From positions 1,008,501 through 1,072,500 of the forward strand of contig NZ_CP091913.1 in NCBI RefSeq assembly GCF_022063185.1: a DNA stretch of 64,000 nt. The letters run 5' to 3'. Below the pieces are notes generated by a model. It did not search any database, had not been told where the DNA came from, and saw only the letters and a list, made by a program, of their open reading frames with translations. The stretch is from Nostoc sp. UHCC 0870. GTDB lineage: Bacteria; Cyanobacteriota; Cyanobacteriia; Cyanobacteriales; Nostocaceae. Both the position numbers and the translations under genes were made by a program. This document shows, piece by piece, positions 43,163 through 52,880 of this stretch. Numbering within the stretch: the first letter of the stretch is position 1; the number at the start of each line of letters is the position of its first letter.

Positions 43163-44581
43163 ATGTCTTACGTCTCCCTGATAAAAAATATACCAGAATT
43201 CCTTAGCCAACCAACTGGGATAGCAGCAATAGCCTCTGTTGGCATTCACGGTGCAATTGCATTGATTGTGCCATTGATGCCTGTAGATTCTAACCAACCG
43301 AAAGAATTATCTGCACAAAAAACATTTGGAGTTTTAGAACTCAGCCAAGCTGATCAAAGTCGGCTACCACAAACTCCAGAGATGAACTCAGTTGCACTAC
43401 AACCACAACTGCCTTTACTACAAAATCAATTTCCTCAACAACCGCAACTGAATAATATTCCTAATCTGGATGCTCAGACGACTGTCTTACCTCCTTTACC
43501 ACCACCTGTAAATACACCGTTATCAATGCCACCGCTTGCGACAATACCAGAAAATTATCGCATACCCTCTTTACCACAACGTCAGCCTTTGCGGGTGTCT
43601 CCCAAGAGAAATTTCCGATTTGATGATTCTACCTTCAATCCGGCTAACAATAAATTCGCTACTGTCACTCCGCCTAATTTTGATAACAAGCAGATAGTTC
43701 CAGAAGCATCAAAACCTCTATCTGTAGACAAATTACCAGAATTGGGTGCGGCGACACTACCAAACGATTTGCCTGCTACTCCACCTGCTATTAATACACC
43801 CAATAGCAATCAAGCAACTACACAGCTCGGTGGCGATGCAGCTAATCCCATTACTAAGACTCCCAACGTCGGAGATGATTTAGCTCTCGCTAATCAACCC
43901 ATACCTAAATTAGAGCAAGGAAATACTCCAAATATTCCTAATTTGCCTTCAAAGCAAGCTGAACCGGGTGAAATTGCTCAGGTAACTTCATACGAAAATT
44001 TGAGAAAAGCACTTCAGCAGCAATACCCCAACTCGCAAGAAAAAGCAGTTATTCGTAGTATCATCCCTACAGAAAAACCAGGTCTTGACAGTACAGTATT
44101 GGGTGTGTTGGTGATAGACACCGAAGGTAAAGTGTTAGATATCAAGTTTCAAGACAGGTTAGTTTCTCCTGAACTGGAACTGAAAGCAAGGCAATATTTT
44201 ACTCGAAACAAGCCTAAACCTGATCAGCAAATCAGCCGTTATCCATTTAGCTTACGTTTTCAACATGGCAGCAGCGTTACAAATGAAACCAGTGAAGAAA
44301 AAGCTCCGGCTGTAGTTATCCCCAATTCAGGTACTAATCCGGGTGTCAATAATGGTCAAGCTACACCTAAAACCGAAGCTACGTCTCAGCCTTTACCACA
44401 ACTACAAATCAACAAAAATCAGCCTGCATCGAATGCAGTCGTAAAACCACCTTCTGAGCAGACTGTAAACGAAGATGGTTTATCTTCTTCACTAGAATCT
44501 GGTCAAGACCTGATACGGAAGTTGCAAAATTTACGTGAGACTAGACAGCAAAAGGAAAACTCCAATACCTCAAAACAATAA
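43163..44581 (+). CDS. TonB-like energy transducer
   Basis: This 472-residue protein has an N-terminal membrane helix (about 18-40), a long Pro/Gln/Asn-rich periplasmic linker (about 45-270), and a folded domain (about 275-365: YENLRKALQQQYP ... VLGVLVIDTEGKVLDIKF) that resembles the TonB C-terminal domain. A disordered tail follows the domain, unlike enteric TonB. It would transmit inner-membrane energy to outer-membrane receptors such as the one at 48681-51026. ExbB/ExbD are not nearby. Confidence 0.75.
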   Translation: MSYVSLIKNIPEFLSQPTGIAAIASVGIHGAIALIVPLMPVDSNQPKELSAQKTFGVLELSQADQSRLPQTPEMNSVALQPQLPLLQNQFPQQPQLNNIPNLDAQTTVLPPLPPPVNTPLSMPPLATIPENYRIPSLPQRQPLRVSPKRNFRFDDSTFNPANNKFATVTPPNFDNKQIVPEASKPLSVDKLPELGAATLPNDLPATPPAINTPNSNQATTQLGGDAANPITKTPNVGDDLALANQPIPKLEQGNTPNIPNLPSKQAEPGEIAQVTSYENLRKALQQQYPNSQEKAVIRSIIPTEKPGLDSTVLGVLVIDTEGKVLDIKFQDRLVSPELELKARQYFTRNKPKPDQQISRYPFSLRFQHGSSVTNETSEEKAPAVVIPNSGTNPGVNNGQATPKTEATSQPLPQLQINKNQPASNAVVKPPSEQTVNEDGLSSSLESGQDLIRKLQNLRETRQQKENSNTSKQ

Positions 44582-44604
44582 AATTGGTTGATTAATTCAT
44601 GAAA

Positions 44605-44645
44605 CTTAAGAACCTCAGTTTCTCCGCGACACCGAGGTTCTTAAG
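44605..44645. terminator. Bidirectional terminator between tonB-like gene and petJ
   Basis: CTTAAGAACCTC and GAGGTTCTTAAG form a perfect 12-bp stem across 17 bases, between the ends of two convergent genes, 11 bases from the petJ stop. Confidence 0.8.
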
Positions 44646-44656
44646 TCTTGCAATTT

Positions 44657-45037
44657 TCACCAACCTTGCTCGGCCTTTTGGAAGACGTAAGCAGCCACCT
44701 CCAGAATTTCTTGCTCACTTAACTTTTTTTTGAAGGCAGGCATAGCATTTTTACCATTTTCTACTTGATGGATAATGGCCTGTATGGAGTCAGTATTGTA
44801 GTTATTGAGATACTTTGACAGTGCTTCTTTGTGCAAAGTTTTTGTGGAAATCAGAATATTACCGCCACCTATATGACAAGCAGCACAGTTATTCTGAAAA
44901 ATTTTAGCACCTGGTGATATTTCTGCTGCTAGAACTGGACTAATAAATGTAAGTTTAAGTATAGCGATCGCCACCAATAACATTAATAAGACTATTCTCA
45001 AAATATTTTCCTCAGAACCAGGCTTTAGCAATTGCAA
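44657..45037 (-). CDS. petJ: Cytochrome c6 (cytochrome c553)
   Basis: PetJ carries electrons from cytochrome b6f to photosystem I or cytochrome oxidase and replaces plastocyanin when copper is low. The 126-residue precursor has a signal segment ending FISPVLAAE. The mature part has the heme site CAACH, the axial Met in KNAMPAF and the closing VAAYVFQKAEQGW. It is downstream of petE on the same strand, with an inverted repeat between them. Normal family length. Confidence 0.93.
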   Translation of the reverse strand: MQLLKPGSEENILRIVLLMLLVAIAILKLTFISPVLAAEISPGAKIFQNNCAACHIGGGNILISTKTLHKEALSKYLNNYNTDSIQAIIHQVENGKNAMPAFKKKLSEQEILEVAAYVFQKAEQGW

Positions 45038-45051
45038 AACTATAAAATTTG

Positions 45052-45104
45052 TGGTGACAAGTCTATTTCTGCTCTTTATGAGGGGGGAATAAGACTAGTC
45101 ACCA
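45052..45104. promoter_or_regulatory. Inverted repeat in the petJ upstream region
   Basis: TGGTGACAAGTC (45052-45063) and GACTAGTCACCA (45093-45104) match at 11 of 12 positions across 29 bases. It lies 15 bases 5' of petJ. It could bind a copper-responsive BlaI-type repressor or fold as a hairpin. Confidence 0.5.
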
Positions 45105-45165
45105 CCATTAATTTACAGTATTGCTCTTGGCTAATTTAGCCGTGGAGCATGAAAAATCATTGGGT

Positions 45166-45585
45166 CTAGCCTTCAACAATGATTTTACCGACCATACCAG
45201 CACCGCGATGTGGTTCGCAGTAGAAGGTGTATTCACCAGCAGGAGCATCTGCGGCGAAGGTGGTTGTTTCTTTTTGACCAGGACTCATCATCAACTGTTT
45301 ATGAGATAGTGCTTTAGCTAAATCAGCACTCTTAGCAGGGTTGAGAGCAGAATCAAACACAACGTTGTGGGGAGGTACTTTGTTGTTTAACCATTCGATG
45401 GTATCGCCTGGCTTAATACTCAACTTTGCTGGCTCAAATGCCAACATTCCTTTATCTGTACCCAGTTTAACTGTATATGTTTCAGCCGCAGCACTAGGCG
45501 TGAAGATGGCGACACTGCTCACAACTAAAACAAGTGTCAATACAGCTAGGCTAAAGCGTTTCCAGCTTGCAGCAATTAATTTCAT
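45166..45585 (-). CDS. petE: Plastocyanin
   Basis: This 139-residue precursor has a cleavable thylakoid-lumen signal (about 1-34, ending SAAAE). The mature protein holds the copper ligands in VPPHNVVFD (His) and [15 protein letters not shown] (Cys, His, Met). It carries electrons from b6f to photosystem I when copper is present. A GACAA-C-TTGTC repeat lies upstream (45653-45663). petJ, its functional substitute, follows after 128 bases, so the two alternative carriers sit side by side. Confidence 0.96.
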   Translation of the reverse strand: MKLIAASWKRFSLAVLTLVLVVSSVAIFTPSAAAETYTVKLGTDKGMLAFEPAKLSIKPGDTIEWLNNKVPPHNVVFDSALNPAKSADLAKALSHKQLMMSPGQKETTTFAADAPAGEYTFYCEPHRGAGMVGKIIVEG

Positions 45586-45652
45586 GGATTTCTCCCAGAT
45601 AAACAGTTTTCATTTTCCTAATCTCATTTTAAATAAAATCAAGCGCAAATAT

Positions 45653-45663
45653 GACAACTTGTC
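45653..45663. promoter_or_regulatory. Small palindrome upstream of petE
   Basis: GACAA-C-TTGTC lies about 70 bases before the petE start codon. Related GAC...GTC sequences are in the petJ upstream inverted repeat, suggesting a common regulator. Confidence 0.4.
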
Positions 45664-45877
45664 GTAGATAGAATTTTTTTTTTGAAAAAAAGCCGGAAAT
45701 CAATAGTAAAAACTTAACTAAAAACTAGATTTTTATGTTTTTATTAATGCTGTTGAGTTTTTTATGGGTAGCAAAAATTCTGAGTTCTGAATTCTGAGTG
45801 TTGGGTAATATAGGAATTAATCATGAGAAACCAAATATGATGACTCAATCAGATTTCTAGTCTTATTACTCAAAACT

Positions 45878-45975
45878 CAGCACTCAGCACTCAGCACGGG
45901 CTAAACGCCCCGCTACCGCTAACAGCACTCAGCACTCAGCACGGGCTAAACGCCCCGCTACCGCTAACAGCACTG
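45878..45975. repeat. Heptamer-type repeat, two tandem blocks
   Basis: ACTCAGC heptamers are followed twice by the block GGGCTAAACGCCCCGCTACC and GCTAACAGCACT. The same block, slightly changed, occurs at 1-55. Confidence 0.85.
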
Positions 45976-45978
45976 AAT

Positions 45979-46470
45979 TTAGTAGTAGATTTTACCGCCA
46001 CCCCATTTGTCGCCCAGAATCTTGGGCTGTAGAAGGATATGACCTGCGATCGCTTTGAGGTCATCGTCGGTCAGATTTCGCATTTCTGTGAAAATATCTG
46101 CGCTCTTGATGCTGGGGTGTAATTCGGAAATTTCCTCTTCCCCGTCATAGGTGGTGGGATTTTTCATGTAATCCACCAAACCTTCAACGTTGTCACGCTT
46201 AGGTGTTGCTAGAGCCAGTGCTTCTGGTTCAAGTCCTACGTTCTGGTTGGTCTTAGTTACACCACCGACATGGCATTGGGCGCAAGCGTATTGAAATAAA
46301 CGTTTACCTTCTTTGACTTGTTTTAAACTCAGTGTGACGTTATCACCCTGAGCATTTAATTTCACTGTTCTGGTAGCTTCGTCTAGTTCCACTGCTGTTG
46401 CGCTACCGACAACCAACTGAAACGTCAGTAAAATAGTAGCGGCAACAACGCCAATAAGTCTTCTAAACAT
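45979..46470 (-). CDS. psbV: Photosystem II cytochrome c550
   Basis: PsbV is an extrinsic lumenal protein that stabilises the oxygen-evolving complex. The 163-residue precursor has a signal peptide ending ATAVE; the mature part begins LDEATRTVKLNAQG. The heme site is CAQCH (about 63-67) and the second axial His is in ELHPSIKS near 118. It lies 394 bases upstream of petE on the same strand, separated by repeats, so probably in a separate transcript. Confidence 0.96.
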   Translation of the reverse strand: MFRRLIGVVAATILLTFQLVVGSATAVELDEATRTVKLNAQGDNVTLSLKQVKEGKRLFQYACAQCHVGGVTKTNQNVGLEPEALALATPKRDNVEGLVDYMKNPTTYDGEEEISELHPSIKSADIFTEMRNLTDDDLKAIAGHILLQPKILGDKWGGGKIYY

Positions 46471-46723
46471 GTTTCCCCTTAAAGATTTTGACGCTCAACA
46501 CAGCTAAAAAAGTGATACTCAATCTCTAAGATTGCCACAGAAAAACCCTTGGCTACAGTCACACTGTAGTCTAGTAATATCTCTGCGATCGCTAGGTTTG
46601 CAAAACCCATAACGTGTGTTAACTAACAGATAGAGATTGAGTCGCTGTAATACCAATATCACGTTAGGAGTGCAATTTGTTGCCCAAAATTTGGAATGGG
46701 GATCGGGGACTGATAACTGATGA

Positions 46724-47554
46724 CTATCCTTTACCACCGGTGAAGGCTGCACTTTGGATAAAGTAGCGGTTGAAAAAGGCGTAAATACTTAAGGCTGGTA
46801 GGGTGAAGACCATAGAGGCCGCCATGATGTAGTTCCAGTAGCTGATGTACTGCCCTTTGAAGGTGTTCAAACCTAGGGGGAGAGTAAACATTTCTGGATC
46901 GAATAAGATGACTACTGGCAGTAAAAAATTATTCCAACTACCCATAAACACAAAAACCGCCTGTGCTGCTAGGGCTGGTTTGGCTAGAGGTAAAATAATA
47001 TGCCGGAAAATCCCAAAGGTGTTTAAGCCGTCTAGTTGTCCAGCTTCTTCTAGTTCTTTAGGAAAATTAACAAAAAACTGCCGCATCATAAAAATAAAAG
47101 TGGCATTGACCATACTAGGTACAATCATGCCTTGATAAGAATTGAGCCAACCAATGGCTTTCAATATCAAAAATGTCGGAATCAGGGTGATTTGTGCGGG
47201 TACAGCTAGCACCGCCAAAATCAAGAAGAACCAAAAATTTCTCCCCGCGAAGCGCAGTCTAGCTAAGGCATAACCAGCCATAGAATTGAAGAGCAAGTTT
47301 AAGCCCGTGACACTGACAGCAATCAATACACTGTTGAATAGCCAGCGTAAAAATAAGGGTTCTTGTAGGAAGATTTGCTTGTAGTTGTCAAGGGTAAAAC
47401 TTTTCGGGAAAAAATTAGGTTCACCACTGATAATCTCAGAGAGGGGCTTAAATGATGCTGACAACGCCCACAGAAAGGGAATTAAGGTAATTACTGCATA
47501 GGTGGTCAACACAACATACAGCAGCAACTTAGCCAATGAGATATGACGCAACAT
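46724..47554 (-). CDS. Sugar ABC transporter permease, MalG type
   Basis: This 276-residue protein has six membrane helices and the EAA loop EAGQLDGLNTFGIFRHIILPLAKPAL (around residue 162-187), the coupling site for the ATPase. LFNSMAGYALARL and ASSFKPLSEI are typical of the MalG/CUT1 group. The substrate class is carbohydrate, but the particular sugar cannot be told. Its probable partner, the MalF-type permease, lies at 51528-52439, separated by a heme/siderophore uptake pair. Confidence 0.92.
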   Translation of the reverse strand: MLRHISLAKLLLYVVLTTYAVITLIPFLWALSASFKPLSEIISGEPNFFPKSFTLDNYKQIFLQEPLFLRWLFNSVLIAVSVTGLNLLFNSMAGYALARLRFAGRNFWFFLILAVLAVPAQITLIPTFLILKAIGWLNSYQGMIVPSMVNATFIFMMRQFFVNFPKELEEAGQLDGLNTFGIFRHIILPLAKPALAAQAVFVFMGSWNNFLLPVVILFDPEMFTLPLGLNTFKGQYISYWNYIMAASMVFTLPALSIYAFFNRYFIQSAAFTGGKG

Positions 47555-47594
47555 GAGTAAGTAGGTCGGTGTAAATAATTATGGTTGGGATCAG

Positions 47595-47622
47595 GCAGGG
47601 AGCAGGGAGCAGGGAGCAGGGG
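47595..47622. repeat. Short GGGAGCA tandem repeat
   Basis: Four units of the type GGGAGCA/GCAGGGA stand in tandem just upstream of the MalG-type gene. Confidence 0.7.
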
Positions 47623-47752
47623 GAGAAAGAATTTGAGCCTTATTTACTTTTATTTACATAGTTTGGTTTTATTGCATCGACTTACTTTAATTGAAATCAG
47701 TTATCAAGGCGTATTGTGGGAAATGAGTGACCCCCCACCAATACCTACCACA

Positions 47753-48652
47753 TTATCCTCCAGATAAAGCTTGCTGTAACTTTTTGCAGCTTTTTTCAAT
47801 TGCATCAATGCTACCAGCATTGATAAATCCGTAATAATCAAGTACATAAACGCGGTTATTTTTAGTTGCGTTTAATTTTTGCCAAAAAGACTGTTTTTTC
47901 CAATCATCTAAAACTGCTGCTTCTGATTGTTGTTGTGGCGGATTAACTACCAATAAAACTTCGGGATTCACTTCTAAAACTTTTTCTGGTGACAGAGTGA
48001 TATAACCACGAAATGGACTTTTACCTTGTAAATCACCAGTTATATTTTGCACCTGAAATTTTGTCAATAAATCTCCTGCCCAACTATTTTTATTAGGTGA
48101 TAAAAGTGGTTGGGGACTGACTAATACCAAGGCTGATACATTCTGTTTAGAAGTAGTACCAATAAAACTTTGATAGCGGTTGATTAAAGGCTGGGGGTCA
48201 GCATCAATATATTTAGCTAAATCTTGCGTAAGCTTTTCTAAAGCCTGCCAACTATCAAGCTTATAAGTATATACAGTAATACCTAGTTCTTGTAATCTCT
48301 GGGCTTCTTTGGTAAAAAAGCCCTCTGGGATGATAGCTAAATCTGGTTTGAGGGCGATAATTTTTTCTAAATTAGGTGGGGTTTGATTTTCACTTACACG
48401 AGGAATATCTTTAAATCTGGCATCTTTTTGAAATAAACTACTACCAGTCATGCCCACTAATTTAGTTTGATCTAATTGGTAGATAATATCAGCCGCAATA
48501 CTAGAAAGCGCAACTACTTTTTTAACAGATGTTTGTGGCGAAGTTGCACTATTATTTTGGGTTACGGGGGTGACTTGTGCTTCAGGAGTAGCCGTAGAAC
48601 TACAAGCTACTAAAAGTATAAGTAATAAGCATGATATCCAGCGTTGAAACAT
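47753..48652 (-). CDS. Periplasmic metal-chelate/heme-binding lipoprotein (BtuF/FecB-like)
   Basis: The protein (299 residues from ATG 48652) begins with a lipoprotein signal ending LLVACSS (Cys about 16). The rest is a Fe-siderophore/cobalamin-type binding protein with two lobes joined by a helix (VVALSSIAADIIYQL, DLAIIPEGFFTKEAQRLQELGITVYTY). A longer frame to 48784 would cover the stop of the receptor gene. It follows the TonB-dependent receptor by 28 bases, so both likely serve one ligand. Confidence 0.88.
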   Translation of the reverse strand: MFQRWISCLLLILLVACSSTATPEAQVTPVTQNNSATSPQTSVKKVVALSSIAADIIYQLDQTKLVGMTGSSLFQKDARFKDIPRVSENQTPPNLEKIIALKPDLAIIPEGFFTKEAQRLQELGITVYTYKLDSWQALEKLTQDLAKYIDADPQPLINRYQSFIGTTSKQNVSALVLVSPQPLLSPNKNSWAGDLLTKFQVQNITGDLQGKSPFRGYITLSPEKVLEVNPEVLLVVNPPQQQSEAAVLDDWKKQSFWQKLNATKNNRVYVLDYYGFINAGSIDAIEKSCKKLQQALSGG

Positions 48653-48680
48653 ATTAAAACAATTGGTAAAATCAACAAAA

Positions 48681-51026
48681 CTAAAAACGGACTGTGAGAC
48701 TAGCGGCGAAGTTAATACCAGGTTGGGTATATAAATCGAGGAAGCGATCGCTTGCATTGACACCCCGGACATCAGACCATTCAATATACCGTTCGTTGAA
48801 TAAGTTGAAAATCCCCAGGTTTAAAGTTGTATTGCGGTTAAAGTTATAGTAACCCAGTAAATCTACAACAGTGTAGGCTTTAGATTTAAAAAAATCACTA
48901 CTACTCACTCTGTCTTTATCTGCTACAACAGTAGTTGCTAATTCTGCCCCCCAAATGTCACCGGGAGAACGATAGCGAAGTCCTAAAACTGCTTTGAAAG
49001 GGTCTACAGAATCCAAAGGTTGATTTGTTTCTTTGTTATCACCTACAGCATAAGCTAAACCACCAAATAAGCTTACACCATCAGAAGTATTATTGAAGCG
49101 ATATTCACCTTTAGCTTCAATGCCATAAATTGTTGCACCTTTGATATTTTGACTTTGGAATTGTTGGAATGGTCTACCACCTATGGGTAATACTCCCACT
49201 TGTACATTCTCAATAAAATTATCGTAGCGGTTGTAAAAGCCTGTCAGACTAAATTTTCCTTGGGGGAAACTACCCCGTATACCAACTTCGTAGCTATCGC
49301 TGGTTTCAGGTTTTAAGTTGGCATTAGGTAATACTGTGTAACCAAAAGCAAAATTAGTAAAGGCTAGTGTTGCATCATCGTAGGGAGGGCTACGAAAACC
49401 ACGGGCATATTGAGCAAATAATGCAACTTCTGGTGTAACTTTGGCAACTATACCTAAGCGTGGTGAAATAGCCGAATCAGAAAAACCCTTCACTTCAGAA
49501 TTTTGAGTGTTGATTCTATTAAAATCATCATCTCTATTAGGACTTAATTGATAATAGTCATAACGAATTCCTGGGATTAAAGTAATTCTGCCATCAGCAA
49601 ATTCTATTTCATTCTGTACATAAACTCCGCCCCTTAATGTGTTGGTATCGGGGAATGTTTTATTGGGGAAGAGTTCACCTATGACATTTTTTGTCACTGC
49701 ACCAGTAGTTTGATTAAATTCTGTGGCATCACGGGGACGGGTAGTGGCAGTATTAAATAAATCAAACCCGTAGGTAAGACGATGATTAACATTACCCGTT
49801 TTGAAATTACTTTGTAACTGGACATCTCCCCCAATGATTTGTTGAGAAAAACTATTTTTCTGTACTCGACGAATGTTTTGTCTAGCACCGTTAATAAAAC
49901 GAGTTTCTACTTCCTCTGTGGTGTCTGCATCTTGGTAATAAACTTGCCATCTTAAGTTTTGGAATAATGAACTATTAGGATTAGCATAGTCATGACTCAA
50001 ACTAATTCTTCCTCGTCGCACATCATCTTCTGCAAATTGACTAACTGTTGTTAATCGCGTAAAGGGATTAAACCCCGCAGAACTTCTGACATCAGTCTCA
50101 GTGTTGCGATCAAGTAATTCACCAGTCAGCCTAAAAGTATTATTATCATTTGGACGAAAAACAACTTTACTAAAGAAATTATTGCCCCCTACATCTTGAG
50201 GATTAGGTGCAATTCCGCCATAGTTTTGCAGTTCATTTTGATCACGGCGAGTATATTGTAATAACCCTGATAATTTTTCATCTCCCCCAGCTAAAGTAAG
50301 AGTTTCAGCTAACCCATAATCAGATGTGTTGTAGCTGACTTTACCACTCACATAGAAGGGACGATTAAAAATACTCAGGTAATCTTCTGGGTCTTTAGTA
50401 ATAAAAGAAACAACGCCGCCAATGGCATCACTACCGTAGAGAGTAGACGCGGGGCCACGGAGTATTTCTACTTTGCTCAGAGATTCAAAATCTACTAAAT
50501 CTCGGCTAGTGTTGAAGTAAATATCAGGTACACGAACGCCATCAATTTGGATTAATACACGATTTCCTTCAATCCCCCGGATATTAATACTAGAATTACC
50601 TGCACGGGTGGGACGGTTGCGTACAGATACACCGGGTTCATAACGAATTAAATCTTTGATATCGCGGATAAAAAGATTTTGAATATCGTCATCATCAATG
50701 ATGGTAATTGTCCCTGGAGAATCTTGTAATGATCTAGGTGTCCGAGTTCCTGTGACTGTAATTTCAATATCTGCTTCACTATCTGCTTCACTGCTAGTTT
50801 CTTCCTCTTCCTGTTGACAAGCTTCTGGCAAGTTTTGATCATTGGCTTCTGCTTGATTATCTTCAGGGGGACATTCCGGCGGTGTTTCCTCTGGCTGTTG
50901 TTTGAGTAGGTCAGCGTTATGATTTGGCAAATTAATGTCTTGCAATTGGGGCATTTCTGCTGATGCAGCCGCAAAATTACCAACAGTAATTAACAGGATG
51001 TTGATGAAAAGTAAATTGGATTTCAT
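48681..51026 (-). CDS. TonB-dependent outer membrane receptor (heme/hemoglobin-type)
   Basis: The protein (about 781 residues from ATG 51026) has a signal peptide, a long acidic Glu/Gln-rich N-terminal spacer, the TonB box region (EITVTGTRTPRS), a plug domain (GVSVRNRPTRAGNSSINIRGIEGNRVLIQIDG ... read in parts, about 110-215), and a 22-strand barrel ending in the usual terminal Phe (SLTVRF). VEILRGPASTLYGSDAIGGVVSF is the plug signature. Similarity to the HutA/hemoglobin family is read from the plug; a cobalamin or siderophore ligand is possible. It is transcribed with the downstream binding lipoprotein. Confidence 0.9.
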   Translation of the reverse strand: MKSNLLFINILLITVGNFAAASAEMPQLQDINLPNHNADLLKQQPEETPPECPPEDNQAEANDQNLPEACQQEEEETSSEADSEADIEITVTGTRTPRSLQDSPGTITIIDDDDIQNLFIRDIKDLIRYEPGVSVRNRPTRAGNSSINIRGIEGNRVLIQIDGVRVPDIYFNTSRDLVDFESLSKVEILRGPASTLYGSDAIGGVVSFITKDPEDYLSIFNRPFYVSGKVSYNTSDYGLAETLTLAGGDEKLSGLLQYTRRDQNELQNYGGIAPNPQDVGGNNFFSKVVFRPNDNNTFRLTGELLDRNTETDVRSSAGFNPFTRLTTVSQFAEDDVRRGRISLSHDYANPNSSLFQNLRWQVYYQDADTTEEVETRFINGARQNIRRVQKNSFSQQIIGGDVQLQSNFKTGNVNHRLTYGFDLFNTATTRPRDATEFNQTTGAVTKNVIGELFPNKTFPDTNTLRGGVYVQNEIEFADGRITLIPGIRYDYYQLSPNRDDDFNRINTQNSEVKGFSDSAISPRLGIVAKVTPEVALFAQYARGFRSPPYDDATLAFTNFAFGYTVLPNANLKPETSDSYEVGIRGSFPQGKFSLTGFYNRYDNFIENVQVGVLPIGGRPFQQFQSQNIKGATIYGIEAKGEYRFNNTSDGVSLFGGLAYAVGDNKETNQPLDSVDPFKAVLGLRYRSPGDIWGAELATTVVADKDRVSSSDFFKSKAYTVVDLLGYYNFNRNTTLNLGIFNLFNERYIEWSDVRGVNASDRFLDLYTQPGINFAASLTVRF

Positions 51027-51117
51027 GATTTTATGGCACTGGAAAATAAAGGTTAATGTCGCAACAATAACCAGCAAATAATCACATGATGAGTAGGAGT
51101 ATTTTAATTACAGGATT

Positions 51118-51152
51118 GACACACCAAACTCTTCGCTTTGGGAGGTGTTACA
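51118..51152. other. Hairpin upstream of the receptor gene
   Basis: ACACACCAAA ... TTTGGGAGGTGT forms an imperfect stem about 100 bases 5' of the receptor start. No clear Fur box or B12 riboswitch is visible in 51027-51527; this hairpin is the only structure I see. Confidence 0.3.
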
Positions 51153-51527
51153 GGGTAAACTTCTAGCCTGAGCATCACTTGGATGTATATCTGTGACTAA
51201 TAGAGAAATATTTTTATTAAAATTTGTTAGAAAAAGATATTAGATATAGCTACATTTGCAATAACCTAAAAGTAAGATGGATGCAGTTACTACCAGCATT
51301 GATTCCTGTGAAGATGATCTTCCCAGAATTGCTGCTCAGTAGTTGTCTATAAATTATTAGAATACTAATGCAAGTTCTTGTCAACTAAATTATTCAAAAT
51401 ATTTGTCATTAAATTCTCATGTATGGCAACGATGGAGAGAAGAGGTAAAAAAGATAAATACAGTTACTTCCGTTAAAACCGTTACCTAGAGACACTTCTA
51501 TGGTTCAGGTGTAGGACATTTTCTCAC

Positions 51528-52439
51528 TCAAACCTGCTCCCTGCCAAAAAGTCGTCGTTGTAGTAGTGTGACAGCAATGATTACCACTGCTAATAAAAAT
51601 GCGATCGCAGCTGCATATCCCATCTGTAAATAGCGAAAGACAGTTTGATAAATCAGCAGCACGACAGTCAGGGTGGCATTATTCGGCCCACCAGTCCCAC
51701 CAGAGAAAATATACGACTGATCAAATAATTGAAAAGTCCCAATTATGCCTATCGCCACCACAAAGAAAGTCACAGGTTGTAGTAAGGGAATAGTAATGTA
51801 AATAAACTTTTGCCACCCATTAGCCCCATCAATTTCTGCTGCTTCATAAACTTTTTGGGGAATATCTTGCAATGCTGCCAAATATATCACCATATAAAAT
51901 GGTGCAGTTGACCAAATATTCATGATCATGATACCTTTAAGGGCAACAGATGGATCACCCAACCAATTGTAAGTAGGTAGTCCTACAAAGGCGAGAAAAT
52001 CATTTAGTAACCCATCAGTGTTATAAATCCACATAAAGATGAGGGTTAGCACAGCCGAAGATGTAACTGTAGGCAAAAAGTAGAGAACGCGCCACCACTT
52101 TTGAGCATGAATCCCAGAATTTAAAGTTACGGCTAGAATCAACGCCAAGATAGTTTGACTAGGTACAACAATTGCCACGTATTCGGCTGTATTTTTTAAC
52201 GCAATTCCAACTCTAGTATCGGTAAATAATCGCTGGAAATTACTCAAACCAATAAATTCGTAATCAATACCGCCCAAAAGTTGAACTTTATGCAGCGAAA
52301 GAAACACAGCGTAAAGAATAGGCAGTAATACGAAAGTTCCTAAAACTAGAATGACGGGCATCATGAACATATACCCTGCGATGGTGTCTTGGATGTTCCA
52401 TCTGTGGCTTATTCTTCGCCTGCGGTTCAGAAACATCAT
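51528..52439 (-). CDS. Sugar ABC transporter permease, MalF type
   Basis: This 303-residue protein has six membrane helices and the EAA loop EAAEIDGANGWQKFIYITIPLLQPVTFFV (around residue 190-215). GYMFMMPVILVLGTFVLLP and QLFDQSYIFSGGTGGPNNAT are typical of CUT1 sugar permeases. It pairs naturally with the MalG-type permease at 46724-47554. No sugar-binding protein or ATPase is next to it, so those must be encoded elsewhere. Confidence 0.92.
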   Translation of the reverse strand: MMFLNRRRRISHRWNIQDTIAGYMFMMPVILVLGTFVLLPILYAVFLSLHKVQLLGGIDYEFIGLSNFQRLFTDTRVGIALKNTAEYVAIVVPSQTILALILAVTLNSGIHAQKWWRVLYFLPTVTSSAVLTLIFMWIYNTDGLLNDFLAFVGLPTYNWLGDPSVALKGIMIMNIWSTAPFYMVIYLAALQDIPQKVYEAAEIDGANGWQKFIYITIPLLQPVTFFVVAIGIIGTFQLFDQSYIFSGGTGGPNNATLTVVLLIYQTVFRYLQMGYAAAIAFLLAVVIIAVTLLQRRLFGREQV

Positions 52440-52710
52440 TCAACCTCCGTATAATTTTAGCTGGGCTGATGTTAATAAAGTATTCCTCGGAATTTATATC
52501 GTGCTAGCAATTATGGGTGGGATTGTTACCTTTGCAAAGACTTGCACCAAGACTTGTGTTTACACCATAGCCAGGGGAAACACATCTAATTTGTTTTGAC
52601 AGAATGCAACTTATATGTATATAAAAAAAGGATGTATTATTAGGTTGATATCAATTTAATAACCCTATACAAAGAAGATTTGATGGTAAAATCGTTTCTG
52701 TTTTTGATGG

Positions 52711-52859
52711 TATAGCGTTTCTTGGTTGAGTTAGGTACAAGAACCCCACCCCCAAACCTTTCAGTAAAAGTTCTGTTCGGCGGAAACCGCCGCTCAGACT
52801 TCTCTGCGGAGCAAGGATAGGACTTATGATATACCTCATGTGATTAGGAAACACTATTA
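52711..52859 (+). mobile_element. 106-bp-type MITE, degenerate and expanded copy B
   Basis: The ends TATAGCGTTTCTTGG and TGATTAGGAAACACTATT match the element at 14552-14657. The centre carries an extra insertion with a GGCGGAAACCGCC hairpin. It ends 22 bases before the next start codon, so it may carry part of that gene's promoter. Confidence 0.65.
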
Positions 52860-52880
52860 AACAAGAGGCGATCGCATTAT

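Noticed and set aside
46519..46752. Small minus-strand ORF upstream of psbV
   Set aside because: No ribosome site, overlaps the permease end and has composition of noncoding DNA.
48653..48784. Extended N-terminus of the binding lipoprotein
   Set aside because: It overlaps the receptor's stop region, and ATG 48652 gives a proper lipoprotein signal.
50648..50983. Long alternative frame inside the receptor gene
   Set aside because: Shadow of the repeat-rich acidic spacer of the receptor.
51027..51527. Cobalamin riboswitch or Fur box ahead of the receptor
   Set aside because: No B12-box-like or Fur-like sequence could be found by eye.
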